Made by a program: the position numbers and the translations under genes | NCBI GenBank assembly: GCA_963981525.1 | Contig: CAXCDZ010000001.1 | Coordinates: 16,381-80,380, forward strand | DNA: 64,000 nt | Direction: 5' to 3' | From: CAXCDZ01 sp963981525 | GTDB lineage: Bacteria > Patescibacteriota > Microgenomatia > UBA1400 > UBA12108 | Part shown: positions 6,790 to 15,829 of the stretch, piece by piece | Position numbering within the stretch: the stretch's first letter is position 1 | Layout of the letters: every line of letters begins with the position of its first letter | Notes under the pieces: model-generated | Seen by the model: the letters and a program-made list of their open reading frames with translations, nothing else | Database searches by the model: none | Told to the model about the DNA's origin: nothing

Positions 6790-8315
6790 TGAGTTGCATC
6801 CATTGAGTTCATGTTTTGTAAAACAAATATTTTGGGGATATCAGATGATTGCTGGTAACAATTATCGAGGACTTTTGACCAATTAAAGACAGTTTTTTCA
6901 AATTGTGGAACGTCCATATCGGTAAGGAAGGTGTTGTAGATAACAATTTGCGGGGGGTTGTTAATTACCTGAGTGTAATACTCAAGCCTTTGCCATTTTG
7001 CAAGAGTGATGTTGGCGAGGAAATGCCTGGTGCAGGTCCTGCGTTGTGTGTGTACCGGAGCCTCAGCTGCCCCCCAGCCGTAAACAGAGACAATACAGTC
7101 ACTACTTGTAGTGTTCTCTAAGATGAACTCCTCTTCTGGCTTGAGCTTGACTTGCCAAACTATACTTGTCGGGAATTGTGTCGGAATATAAGCAAGAGCG
7201 AGTTTTTGATTTGGCAAAACGACGATAATAAATGTAAGTAGGAAGAGTGTGCTGACAACAAACTTTGAAAAGCGACCCTTTAGGACAGAGGTTGTGAGGG
7301 ATGATGCCCAGTCAGTAATTATTGCGATAGTAAGTATTAGGGGAGGTATAATCTGCACCAGGTAGTGTGAGCTAATGCTCCGTCCTGCTGCAAAACCTAT
7401 AAAAGAACCAATTGAGTAAAATATAACCACAAGCTGAGGAAGATTGACGCGGTTAATGAAGGTGAGCTTGATAAGTGAGATGAGTGCGCCAAAAGATAGG
7501 AGCAAAATAATAGCAGGAGCGTAATTTAATTCTGTGATGAGCTTGGAGATAATGGTGATAGTTTCTGGGGTGTGAATAATTAACTGTCTAATATTTAGGA
7601 ATCCAGATTTGTATCTAAGCACCTCTAGATATGATGGGAGAGCGCTACTTGAAAGTAGATATGCTGTAATAACTGCGAGGCTTGAGATAAATCCCATTAC
7701 AAACTTAAGTGTCTGAATAATTACTGTTTTGTACTTAGCTTGTTGGAATGCAAAAAGCATAAAAGGAATGATGGCAAAAACAGTGAATCCAAAAGGGTCT
7801 TTCATTTGGCTTGCCGTGGCAAAAGCAAAACCTGACCAAAAAAGACTAGGCTTGTCCTGAATAAGCAGTTTTAAGCCAAGGAGGGAAAGTAACAAGCCAA
7901 ACATCTCAGAGCCAATTAGAAGTGACTCTATCAGGGGAGAAAATAGAATTATTGAGATAATGACTGTTGATAGGAGAGAGTACTCTCTTGAGAGAATCTT
8001 GGTAGTAATCTTGTAAAGTAGTAGTGATATCAAGAAGTTGAGAAGTAGGTGGAGAAACTTGAATGATCCCAAGCTTTGGCCAAAAATACTTGCCCAAGAA
8101 CTAACTACGAGCATAATTCCTGGCGGCTTGTATTCCCAGTAATCTAGATAGGGAACTCCGTTATTATTAAGCGGAGAAAGCGCAGGTAGAAGAAGCGAAG
8201 CTGTGTCGCCTGAGAATTTGTTATCAGGAAATCTGTTAACAATATTTAGCACCGGAAGAATGGCGAGAAGAAGAATAAATATTATTTTTTGAAGTTTTTT
8301 TGACTTTAGCTGCAT
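6765..8315 (-). CDS. GT39-like membrane glycosyltransferase
   Basis: A 516-residue protein with about 11 membrane segments and a C-terminal outer domain of about 110 residues (from roughly 400). The first outer loop carries SGDTASLLLPALSPLNNNG and DYWEYKPPGIML; the acidic residues followed by E-x-KPPG are the hallmark of ArnT/PMT_2 type GT-C enzymes. Positioned between two other GT-C genes in one direction, 9 bases after the DUF2142-like gene. Substrate not deducible. Confidence 0.8.
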   Translation of the reverse strand: MQLKSKKLQKIIFILLLAILPVLNIVNRFPDNKFSGDTASLLLPALSPLNNNGVPYLDYWEYKPPGIMLVVSSWASIFGQSLGSFKFLHLLLNFLISLLLYKITTKILSREYSLLSTVIISIILFSPLIESLLIGSEMFGLLLSLLGLKLLIQDKPSLFWSGFAFATASQMKDPFGFTVFAIIPFMLFAFQQAKYKTVIIQTLKFVMGFISSLAVITAYLLSSSALPSYLEVLRYKSGFLNIRQLIIHTPETITIISKLITELNYAPAIILLLSFGALISLIKLTFINRVNLPQLVVIFYSIGSFIGFAAGRSISSHYLVQIIPPLILTIAIITDWASSLTTSVLKGRFSKFVVSTLFLLTFIIVVLPNQKLALAYIPTQFPTSIVWQVKLKPEEEFILENTTSSDCIVSVYGWGAAEAPVHTQRRTCTRHFLANITLAKWQRLEYYTQVINNPPQIVIYNTFLTDMDVPQFEKTVFNWSKVLDNCYQQSSDIPKIFVLQNMNSMDATQCLIANSR

Positions 8316-8324
8316 GATTGCTAT

Positions 8325-9896
8325 TTATGATTGCGATTTATTTTTGGAGAATAGTGATTTTGCCAGGATAATAACTGAGGCGAAATAGGTGCTTATCCAT
8401 AGATACCACCATGATCCTTTGACCAGAAGTGGCTTGTATTGACTCAACTGAGTAAGCAGTGTGGGAATGGAGGTTAGATCGTAGTAGCTATTAACTAAGG
8501 TGTGCATACCTCCAAGCTGGAGCCAAACAAATATGAGACCTATGAGAATAGCGAGAATATTTTTGATCACGCGATTATCTGTAAAACTCGTGATGCCAAG
8601 TATGACTAGTGCCAGTTGAGAGACTATTAGGGGATAATAATATCTAGCCTGAACACCCAATGAATATCCGAGTACGCGTGCAAATTGGTAGTCGTAAAGG
8701 AATATCCCCATTACATAAACAATGAGAGAGAGAATGAGGAAGGTGGGAATTGTTAACTCTGAGAATCTCTTATGCTTGATTTTTTTGAGATAAATTACAC
8801 TAATGCCAATGATTGATACTAGGACTAGTCGATTGGATAGCTGCCAGTAAATACTAGGCAGTACAATGCCAAGCCACTTAAACACACCCCAATACCAGAC
8901 AATGTTTTGTGAGTTTAGTTTGTGAAAAGAAAATTTAGCGAAAGCTATTAATGTTGGGGGGTTAGAGGTTGTGGTGGTTATTAACTCGGCCCCAGGCAGC
9001 GTACCACTACTTAGGAGTGAAAAAATCTTAGGGAATTCTTGCCATCCAGCAACAAGAGCGATAATAACTATCACTCTCATGAGAGCAGAAAAATGAGATC
9101 TAATATTCTTGTCCATTCTCAGACGGAGTACTAAGGCAATCAGGAGAATGGGAACAAATAAGTATCCCTGGGTTTTTGTAAGGAAGGTGAGGCCAGCGAC
9201 AATTCCGATGGTGTTGGCTAACCTTGCACTCCACCCGGCGTTAATCACTCTGAGAGATAAATATATAAGCATGGTAAACAAGAGATTAAATAAATTGTCA
9301 CTGTTTACACCTGAGCCTACAAAGGTAAGCATGGGATGGAGAGAGGTTGTAATCGCAAGAACTGTGGGCAAATTGCTTTTTTTGGGAAAAACTTCTTTCC
9401 CAATAAGATATGCAAAATATATGAGAGTAGTTGATAAGAATATGCTCCCGACCCTAACTAGGAATAAGCGAGAGATGATATCCCTGTTTTTTGCGATCCG
9501 ATAGAAGATTGAGCTATATGCGTAGTAGAGGGGTGGGTATCGCGCAGCTTCTCTCCAAACGTATGAAGAGGAGTTGGAGTCACTATTTAACTCACTGATA
9601 GCAAGTTCGTTTATTCCGAAGAGAGAGTCTGAGTATTCTGGATGATACTCGCTATGGTAGGTATATTTATTGTTCCCGAGTTCATCCCGATATGTCCCTA
9701 GCAAATTTTCAGTTTGTAATAGCTCCTCAGACAAATCATCTCCACTCCCTGTTGGCATCTTATCTTCGCTAGTGAAGTACTGTACTGAAGCAAGGTGAGC
9801 TTGCTCATCCGGAAACTCTAAGGGGAGAACTACCAAACTCCAGGTGAGTTGGATAAAAAAAGAAGATAATATGATTAAGAAGATTTTTTTATTCAT
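8325..9896 (-). CDS. DUF2142-like membrane protein, probable GT-C glycosyltransferase
   Basis: A 523-residue protein with about 12 membrane segments. The first outer loop has LPLEFPDEQAHLASVQYF; PDEQ-x-H near the N-terminus is typical of DUF2142, a GT-C-like family found in polysaccharide loci. A long outer loop (about residues 40-115) follows, and AARYPPLYYAYSSIFYRI gives the YPPLYY element before the second segment. It overlaps galE by 4 bases (ATGA). The catalytic role is inferred from the conserved D-E pair; the donor is unknown. Confidence 0.75.
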   Translation of the reverse strand: MNKKIFLIILSSFFIQLTWSLVVLPLEFPDEQAHLASVQYFTSEDKMPTGSGDDLSEELLQTENLLGTYRDELGNNKYTYHSEYHPEYSDSLFGINELAISELNSDSNSSSYVWREAARYPPLYYAYSSIFYRIAKNRDIISRLFLVRVGSIFLSTTLIYFAYLIGKEVFPKKSNLPTVLAITTSLHPMLTFVGSGVNSDNLFNLLFTMLIYLSLRVINAGWSARLANTIGIVAGLTFLTKTQGYLFVPILLIALVLRLRMDKNIRSHFSALMRVIVIIALVAGWQEFPKIFSLLSSGTLPGAELITTTTSNPPTLIAFAKFSFHKLNSQNIVWYWGVFKWLGIVLPSIYWQLSNRLVLVSIIGISVIYLKKIKHKRFSELTIPTFLILSLIVYVMGIFLYDYQFARVLGYSLGVQARYYYPLIVSQLALVILGITSFTDNRVIKNILAILIGLIFVWLQLGGMHTLVNSYYDLTSIPTLLTQLSQYKPLLVKGSWWYLWISTYFASVIILAKSLFSKNKSQS

Positions 9897-10876
9897 GATT
9901 GTTTGGAATACCAGGCCCAGGAATCTATAATTGCATCATGAATATCCAGATGTATTGGCTTCCATGATGAGATACGCTGGAATTTGCTTGAATCTGCGAT
10001 CACCCTGGGTGAGTCACCCGACCTTGCGCTAGCGAGTTTGGTCACGATTTTTTGACCAGTAACTTCCTCCACAGCCTGAATAATCTCCATGACACTATAT
10101 CCCCTACCCGTGCCTAGATTGAATAAGTCTGAGGAGTTGCCGCCCCTAAGATAGGCCAAGGCCGCAATGTGGGCATTTGCCAGGTCATCGATGTGAATAT
10201 AGTCTCTGACACAAGTTCCGTCTGGGGTAGAGTAACCAGTCCCGAATATCTCTAGAGCCCCTTCCCTGTCTGAGACTACCCGAAAACAGTTGGAGATAAG
10301 GTGGTGAGAGTGTTCTGGATTTTGGCCAAGGTGACCTGCTGGGTCAGCTCCTGCAACATTAAAGTATCGAAGGATTGCATAGTTGGAGTTGCTAGTCTTG
10401 GCCGAGTTAATGAGGGAGCACTCTGCCTCAAGTTTGGTGGCTCCATATGGATTAATTGGGTTTGGAATGCAGTCCTCAGTTATTGACTCAGACGAGACCT
10501 CCCCGTATACGGCAGCAGTACTAGAGTAAATGATGTGAGGGACTTGCTTGTTAACAATATAGCTCCATAGTTTTGCAGATTTCTCACTGTTGTTGAGCTG
10601 ATATTTTTCTGGGTACTTGATGGACTCTGGCACGCTAATAGAGGCTGCAAAATGAATGACAGCATTAATCTGATTACGCGCAAACACTCGATCAAGAATA
10701 GTGGGGTCTGCAAAGTCACCCACAACTAACTCAGCTTGCTTGGGGAGGACATCTCGCGATCCAGTTGAGAGATTATCAATGACGATTACTTGCTCTCCCA
10801 TCGCTATGAGCTTCTTGACAGTGTGGGAGCCTATATACCCACAACCACCTGTTATAAGTATTTTGGTTTTGTGCAT
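9893..10876 (-). CDS. galE: UDP-glucose 4-epimerase
   Basis: A 327-residue extended SDR enzyme that interconverts UDP-glucose and UDP-galactose with bound NAD. The dinucleotide motif GGCGYIGSHT is at residues 10-19; SSTAAVYG near 118-125 and Y144-x3-K148 (PYGATK) form the active site; LRYFNVAGADP is the usual substrate-side motif. Length matches the family. It is the first gene of the minus-strand group 5659-10876 and overlaps the next gene by ATGA. It is divergent from the GT2 gene at 10958, with an 81-base AT-rich shared region. AGGTAA 7 bases before the ATG is a weak ribosome site. Specificity for UDP-Glc against UDP-GlcNAc cannot be set from sequence by eye. Confidence 0.88.
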   Translation of the reverse strand: MHKTKILITGGCGYIGSHTVKKLIAMGEQVIVIDNLSTGSRDVLPKQAELVVGDFADPTILDRVFARNQINAVIHFAASISVPESIKYPEKYQLNNSEKSAKLWSYIVNKQVPHIIYSSTAAVYGEVSSESITEDCIPNPINPYGATKLEAECSLINSAKTSNSNYAILRYFNVAGADPAGHLGQNPEHSHHLISNCFRVVSDREGALEIFGTGYSTPDGTCVRDYIHIDDLANAHIAALAYLRGGNSSDLFNLGTGRGYSVMEIIQAVEEVTGQKIVTKLASARSGDSPRVIADSSKFQRISSWKPIHLDIHDAIIDSWAWYSKQS

Positions 10877-10957
10877 GGATCGTTACCTGTATATTCTTGA
10901 GCTAATAATCTATAATTAGAAATCATTATAGTATAGGATCTCTATGAAAGGGCGTAC
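10877..10957. promoter_or_regulatory. Divergent galE / GT2 promoter region
   Basis: An 81-base AT-rich spacer. It contains CTAATAATCTATAATTAG (10902-10919), which is partly palindromic, and a TATAGTATAGG stretch (10927-10937) whose reverse complement contains TATACTATAAT, so -10-like elements exist for both directions. No convincing -35 was seen for either. Confidence 0.35.
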
Positions 10958-10961
10958 ATGA
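10944..10961 (+). other. Possible five-codon leader ORF (MKGRT) coupled to the GT2 gene
   Basis: ATG AAA GGG CGT ACA TGA; its TGA overlaps the ATG of the GT2 gene (ATGA). TATAGG ends 6 bases before this ATG, the same spacing as the leaderless genes of this window. It may be a translated coupling leader, or just the Shine-Dalgarno (AAAGGG, 10947-10952, 5 bases before ATG 10958) seen as codons. Confidence 0.25.
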
Positions 10962-11878
10962 AGAGTTTAGTGTCTTTGGTGATACCAACATATAACGAAG
11001 TGGGTAATCTCGAAAAGCTATATGAGGAGATTGTTAGAAATCTAAGTAGTAAATACAGTTATGAAATAATTTTTGTCGATGATGGTAGCACCGACGAATC
11101 TCTAAAAATCATCAAAAAAATAAAAAAGAATGATAAGAGAATCAAGTTTATTTCTTTTACAAGAAATTTTGGCCACCAATACGCGCTAAAGGCAGGTCTA
11201 GATAACGCGAAGGGAGACTGCGTAATTTCTCTGGACGCGGATCTTCAGCACCCACCATCCATGATTTCAGAAATGTTAAAAGAGTGGAAAAAAGGATTTA
11301 AGATTGTGTATACAAAGAGAGTCAGGGAAGACAATACTTCTTACTACAAACTGATAACCTCCAAGCTTTTCTATTATATTATTAATAAGCTATCTCAAGT
11401 CCGGATAGAGTATGGAATGGCTGATTTTCGCTTACTGGATAGAAAAGTCGTTGAGATCATCAAAAATACAAGTGAGTCGGCTTTTTTCTTGCGCGGATTA
11501 GTTGCATGGACTGGCTTTCCAAGTAAGTCAATTACCTACACGCCAGATGAGCGATATTCAGGGCAAACCAAGTATTCTCTCCACAAAATGATGAATATGG
11601 CGATTGATGCGGTCACGTCGTTTAGCATTGTACCTTTACGATTAGCTACTATTCTTGGATTTTTTATCTCACTAGTGAGTGGGATATATGCCTTGTACGC
11701 AGTGATTGTGTGGATTACTGACAGCAAGGTGATTACTGGCTGGCCATCAGTAATAGTGAGCGTTTTGTTTATTGGTGGAATGCAGCTAATGATGTTGGGA
11801 ATAGTGGGTGAGTATGTTGGGAAAGTGTTTTTGGAATCAAAAAAACGACCTCTATACATTATCGGGGAGATGGAGTGA
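10958..11878 (+). CDS. DPM1/ArnC-type polyprenyl-phosphate glycosyltransferase (GT2) with C-terminal membrane segments
   Basis: A 306-residue protein. The GT2 domain (about 1-225) has VIPTYNEVGNLE, FVDDGSTDESL, FTRNFGHQYALKAGLDNA, and the metal-binding SLDADLQHPP. Two membrane segments follow (about 230-255 and 265-290). Proteins of this GtrB/ArnC layout move a sugar from UDP/GDP-sugar to polyprenyl phosphate on the inner face, supplying GT-C enzymes. It has a good Shine-Dalgarno (AAAGGG) and overlaps the following membrane gene by 4 bases (GTGA), so the pair probably makes and uses one lipid-linked sugar. The first half is lysine-, asparagine- and isoleucine-rich compared with neighbours, hinting at separate origin. 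One of two plus-strand islands. Confidence 0.85.
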   Translation: MKSLVSLVIPTYNEVGNLEKLYEEIVRNLSSKYSYEIIFVDDGSTDESLKIIKKIKKNDKRIKFISFTRNFGHQYALKAGLDNAKGDCVISLDADLQHPPSMISEMLKEWKKGFKIVYTKRVREDNTSYYKLITSKLFYYIINKLSQVRIEYGMADFRLLDRKVVEIIKNTSESAFFLRGLVAWTGFPSKSITYTPDERYSGQTKYSLHKMMNMAIDAVTSFSIVPLRLATILGFFISLVSGIYALYAVIVWITDSKVITGWPSVIVSVLFIGGMQLMMLGIVGEYVGKVFLESKKRPLYIIGEME

Positions 11879-13422
11879 CGAAGAGGATAATTTTTCTTGC
11901 TTTTAGCATTGTGGTAGGAATGTTCTTGGCTGGGAATAATCTAAAAGCCGAGTTTGGGCCAATTGATGATCATGAAGTTGTTAACTGGCTAGGGGCAGAT
12001 AGAAAGATACTGTTAAGTGAAATTCCCCAAATGCTCAAGGAGACTGAGCTTGGTAGATTTGGCAAATATGCCAGGTACAGACCCAGCTACTACACACTCC
12101 GGATCGGAGAGAGCTATCTGTGGGGAGGCAATGCTAGCCTGTGGTACATGGCAAGAATTGTGATGTTTGTGGTGGCTATCTATCTCACATTACTAATATT
12201 ATCGAGTTATGTCTGGTGGCCAGTTGCCCTATTTGGTGTCTTACACATACTTGAGCAAAATTATTGGGGAGATATCTTATCTAGACTCGGACCATCAGAG
12301 ATTTACTCAGTTCTAGGCCTACCTATGTATATATATGGACTAATTCGGATATGGAACCCTAAGAGCACTAATAATAGAGCCATGTTCATCATGTACTTTG
12401 TGGGGTTTGTGATTTGTGTCGGGGCAAAAGAGAATTTTTCTTTTCTGTTGATACCAACCCTACTCTTATCTGGCAGGCTTATCAAAGAAAAGCGAATGAG
12501 CGGCTGGAGACTAGCAGGATCGATTGCAATGATTGGTTATGTGACAACTATATTTGCCTCGATTGCGATTAACACCCTCAAGACAAGCAGTGATATCTAC
12601 GGAGCGGATGTCTCAATTGCGTCGCGGCTGATAGCATATATTGATAGCGTTAAGAATATAATCGACGGATTTGTGACAAAACCCATGTTCTTTTCGGCAA
12701 TTGCAGCCATGCTACTAATACTTGCATATATCCCAAGAGAGCGAATATACAAGTTGTTTATGACTAGCATCCGCTATGCTGCGGTGGCGGCAGCGTTTTT
12801 GCTAGTTGGAGCTTCGCAGCATGTTTATTACGGGGCAATATTCCCCACCAATATCCGATACGATTTCCCAATCTTAGTCATCCCAACCATACTAATTATT
12901 ATATTGACTAAGTATTTGGTAGCGGCTACGAGTGATCTTGGCTTAAAAATTGCTCGACCCGCAATATATCTAGGGACATTGATTGCAATAGCTCTTCTTA
13001 TACAACCGACCCACTACCTAGAAACCAGGACTAAGTCTATCCAGAACGTCGAGATGACAACTAGTTTTATGGGTAAGTTGAGAGCTGATGCGAGACGGAT
13101 AAGTGAGAATCCGTCATCCCCTCTAATTATCAACAGTGAAAGACCAATTGATTATGAAATGATCTCCTCCTTACAACGATTCTTAGTATACTCCGGAGTT
13201 AATAGCCCAGTCTATCTTAGATATATATCTAACCCAGACTTACGAGATTCGACCTTAGGACAACTGCTGGACGATCGATTAAGGGTAGTGGCTGATCAGG
13301 GAAGTTCTGAGTATATTCGTGGGTTTACTGCGTATAATGATCAGCTAATAATGGGTGACTGTTACAGTATCCTGGTAGGTGAAGTCGAAAGTGAGAGTTG
13401 TGTGAACCTAAGTCGTTACTGA
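11875..13422 (+). CDS. Polytopic membrane protein, putative GT-C glycosyltransferase
   Basis: A 515-residue protein with about 11 membrane segments, starting at a GTG that overlaps the stop of the GT2 gene (GTGA). The first outer loop has FGPIDDHEVVNWLGADRK, an acidic DDHE at the place where GT-C enzymes carry the catalytic acid. The C-terminal 120 residues (from about 395) look soluble and external. Coupling with the polyprenyl-phosphate glycosyltransferase suggests that this protein uses the lipid-linked sugar made by it. Its 3' end overlaps the 3' end of the convergent PLP enzyme gene by 7 bases. Family uncertain. Confidence 0.7.
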   Translation: MTKRIIFLAFSIVVGMFLAGNNLKAEFGPIDDHEVVNWLGADRKILLSEIPQMLKETELGRFGKYARYRPSYYTLRIGESYLWGGNASLWYMARIVMFVVAIYLTLLILSSYVWWPVALFGVLHILEQNYWGDILSRLGPSEIYSVLGLPMYIYGLIRIWNPKSTNNRAMFIMYFVGFVICVGAKENFSFLLIPTLLLSGRLIKEKRMSGWRLAGSIAMIGYVTTIFASIAINTLKTSSDIYGADVSIASRLIAYIDSVKNIIDGFVTKPMFFSAIAAMLLILAYIPRERIYKLFMTSIRYAAVAAAFLLVGASQHVYYGAIFPTNIRYDFPILVIPTILIIILTKYLVAATSDLGLKIARPAIYLGTLIAIALLIQPTHYLETRTKSIQNVEMTTSFMGKLRADARRISENPSSPLIINSERPIDYEMISSLQRFLVYSGVNSPVYLRYISNPDLRDSTLGQLLDDRLRVVADQGSSEYIRGFTAYNDQLIMGDCYSILVGEVESESCVNLSRY

Positions 13423-14600
13423 GTAAAGATAGAGATAATCTCTGCTATCTCTTGTTGAGTGAGTTCTGGATTGTTACCGAAATAGAGGCCATTCTGATGG
13501 ATCAGACTGGCGTTTGGACTGACAATGTTCTTAAGATTGGGTGTTAAGTATTTTTTGAAAAATGGCTGGTCGGCCATATTGCCACCCACAACTGGTCGAA
13601 TTTCGATCTTATCTGCACATTTCCTGACTAGCTCATCCCTTATTTCTTGAGTTTTGCAGATTACAGGAATAGCAAAATTGGAGAGAAAATCCATATGCTC
13701 ATATTTAATTGAATAAAAGCGATCAGTCTGAGAGTAGATCTCGGGAGCAATTGCTAAGAAGTTTTCGTTTCTTTTTTTGGTGATCTCGTCAATGTGCTTG
13801 AGCTGATTATGACCAAGGAAACCGTTAATTTCTGTGGGGCGCAGATTGTAACCAAGATCGTAGAAGGTGTAGCGAGAGTAAAAAGTTGAGTTTACGTCGT
13901 GCTTGTTGCGCATCTCCTCTTGTTTAGTAAGAGATAAGTTTCTGTCCCAACCGTGGGCACGAACTAACCTAAGCATAGTAGAAAGTTCTTCGTCGTCAGT
14001 CAGGATAGCGCCGCCTTCGATGGTAGACATGTGGTGGCCGACATAGAATGAGAAGGTGCTAGCAAGACCAAAGTTACCCAACTTCTTACCCTTGTAAACT
14101 GATCCCATGGACTCGCAATTATCCTCGATAAGGATAATGTTTTTTTCACTGCATAGGCTACTGATCTGATCAAGGTCATCTGAGAAGCCGAGCAAGTTGG
14201 TGATGAATAGCATCTTAATGTCACCATGAAGCTCTAACGCTTGAGAGAAGGTGCGGCTTGAGACATTGAGAGTGTCTAGTTCTACGTCTACTGGAATAGC
14301 TTCTAGGCCAAGTTGGATGATGGGCATGGCGTTGGTTGACCAGGTAAGTGATGAGAAGGCAACCTTGTCACCTTTTTTAAGCCTACCGAGATTGAGAAGT
14401 GACTGGATGATGGCTAGATTGGCGGAGCTACCGCTGTTAACGAATATTGCATGCTCCCTACCCTGGTATATTCCTAGCTCATTTTCAAATTTTTCACACT
14501 GCTTGCCAAATGATAATTGTTTGGCGGATGACAAAAACTCGATAAGATCACTGGTAGTTTGTTTTTCGTTGTAGTAGGTAGACTTGATGAGCTTAATCAT
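13416..14600 (-). CDS. DegT/DnrJ-family PLP enzyme with His for Lys; ColD-like 3-dehydratase
   Basis: A 394-residue fold-type I enzyme. NSGSSANLA (about 55-63) binds the cofactor phosphate and IEDNCES (D160) the pyridine nitrogen. At the place where aminotransferases have the Schiff-base lysine it has FYVGHHMSTIEGG with H189/H190 and no lysine. In this family the Lys-to-His change marks dehydratases: ColD (GDP-4-keto-6-deoxymannose 3-dehydratase) and the CDP-sugar enzyme E1/RfbH. Length fits ColD (about 390) better than E1. So it probably removes the C3 hydroxyl of a 4-keto-6-deoxy sugar with PMP and glutamate. Gmd (59632-60597) can supply the GDP substrate. A TATAAT lies 8 bases before the ATG. 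Specificity is inference. Confidence 0.82.
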   Translation of the reverse strand: MIKLIKSTYYNEKQTTSDLIEFLSSAKQLSFGKQCEKFENELGIYQGREHAIFVNSGSSANLAIIQSLLNLGRLKKGDKVAFSSLTWSTNAMPIIQLGLEAIPVDVELDTLNVSSRTFSQALELHGDIKMLFITNLLGFSDDLDQISSLCSEKNIILIEDNCESMGSVYKGKKLGNFGLASTFSFYVGHHMSTIEGGAILTDDEELSTMLRLVRAHGWDRNLSLTKQEEMRNKHDVNSTFYSRYTFYDLGYNLRPTEINGFLGHNQLKHIDEITKKRNENFLAIAPEIYSQTDRFYSIKYEHMDFLSNFAIPVICKTQEIRDELVRKCADKIEIRPVVGGNMADQPFFKKYLTPNLKNIVSPNASLIHQNGLYFGNNPELTQQEIAEIISIFTQ

Positions 14601-14602
14601 AA

Positions 14603-15829
14603 CTATTTATTATAAAACAAATCTTGAATAGATTCTGCAGTATTTTTCCAGCTAAACTTGTTGACGATCGATTTCCTGGCTTTACGGGAAGCCTGCTGAT
14701 ATTTATTGGTATCCATCTTCATGACTTTTACGATGGCCTTGACCATCTTACCTGTGTCACGAGGGTCGACTAGATGGCCTGTAACGCCATCAACTACGTC
14801 TTCGTTCTTGACTGGATATCTAACGGCGAGAGTGCCGCAGGAGAGCGCCTCTTTTACCGGGAGAGCCATCGAGGTGGTACCAGACCGCTCAGAGTATGAG
14901 CATTGGACGAGAACCTTGGCCAGAGAGTATAGCTGGGGGAGGATGTGATAATCAACAAAACCTAGGAACTCAACAGAACTCTCTAGCTTGAGTTCGCTTG
15001 CCAGATTACGAAGTTTTTGCTCGGCCTTAGGATTCTTGATGGTTGAGGTGATTATCAGATGAGCTGATGGCACCTTTTTTTTGACTAGTGCGAATATTTT
15101 GATCATTTTGTCGGTACCTTTGACGGGAGAGTAATCAGTGCTGTGCACGACAACTTGCTTTCCTTTGTACTTTTTCTTGAGAGCACTGCTGGCAAATGGC
15201 TTGAAATGATCGGTGTTAATGCCTGCGTAGGAAATTGCGGGATTGACTCCAAAAATTTCTCTTATGTACTTTGCTGTCGTTTGATTGAGGGTAATTGTAG
15301 AGGTAGTTTTTTTAGTTGCTTTAATATCCATTTTTTTATAGGTAAGTGAGAGTGATCTGATTAAGAATCGCTTAAAAATTGGGAAATTGCTGATAAAGTC
15401 TTGATCGTGAAAAAAAGCAAATGGCTCAAAAATGTACTGGATATGGCGAGATTGTGTTTTTGCCGCTAGATAATTGCCAACTACGTTCATGGGAAACATG
15501 TTTGAAACTATGATTGGTTTTTCACCCAACTCAAGACTACTATTGGCTAGTCTTAAAATTGCAATGTTTTCCCACACAATTTGTATTGGGAGAGTTAGCC
15601 AGTAAATGAGAGAAGTTGAGGTTAGCTTATTAAGAGAAAGGAGTTGAACATCAAGCTTGGAGTAGTTATCCATCGCCTCAATAGAGGTGTTTTCGACGAT
15701 AATAGTGATGCGAAATTTTTTACTAAGGATCTTTATAACCTCGTAGATGAATTTGGTCCCTCCCATCCAGTAGAGGAAATGAGTATGAAGCCAAAATATA
15801 TGAAGTTGTTTTTTCTTATTTTTTTTCAT
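14603..15829 (-). CDS. GT4-family glycosyltransferase
   Basis: A 408-residue GT-B enzyme. The N-terminal domain begins LHIFWLHTHFLYWMGGTKFI, with the glycine-rich acceptor-side loop. The C-terminal Glycos_transf_1 domain starts near residue 200 (VVHSTDYSPVKGTDKMIKIF), followed by EFLGFVDYHILPQLYSLA and the E-x7-E region YSERSGTTSMALPVKEALS that binds the nucleotide sugar. It is a cytoplasmic retaining glycosyltransferase using a nucleotide sugar. The gene overlaps the 3' end of the upstream membrane gene by 14 bases and is followed 2 bases later by the ColD-like gene, suggesting one operon. Sugar unknown. Confidence 0.85.
   Translation of the reverse strand: MKKNKKKQLHIFWLHTHFLYWMGGTKFIYEVIKILSKKFRITIIVENTSIEAMDNYSKLDVQLLSLNKLTSTSLIYWLTLPIQIVWENIAILRLANSSLELGEKPIIVSNMFPMNVVGNYLAAKTQSRHIQYIFEPFAFFHDQDFISNFPIFKRFLIRSLSLTYKKMDIKATKKTTSTITLNQTTAKYIREIFGVNPAISYAGINTDHFKPFASSALKKKYKGKQVVVHSTDYSPVKGTDKMIKIFALVKKKVPSAHLIITSTIKNPKAEQKLRNLASELKLESSVEFLGFVDYHILPQLYSLAKVLVQCSYSERSGTTSMALPVKEALSCGTLAVRYPVKNEDVVDGVTGHLVDPRDTGKMVKAIVKVMKMDTNKYQQASRKARKSIVNKFSWKNTAESIQDLFYNK

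Noticed and set aside
13416..13422. Frameshift or gene fusion at the 3' ends of the 11875 and 13416 genes
   Set aside because: The genes are convergent and both families reach normal length; a 7-base convergent overlap is ordinary in this dense locus.
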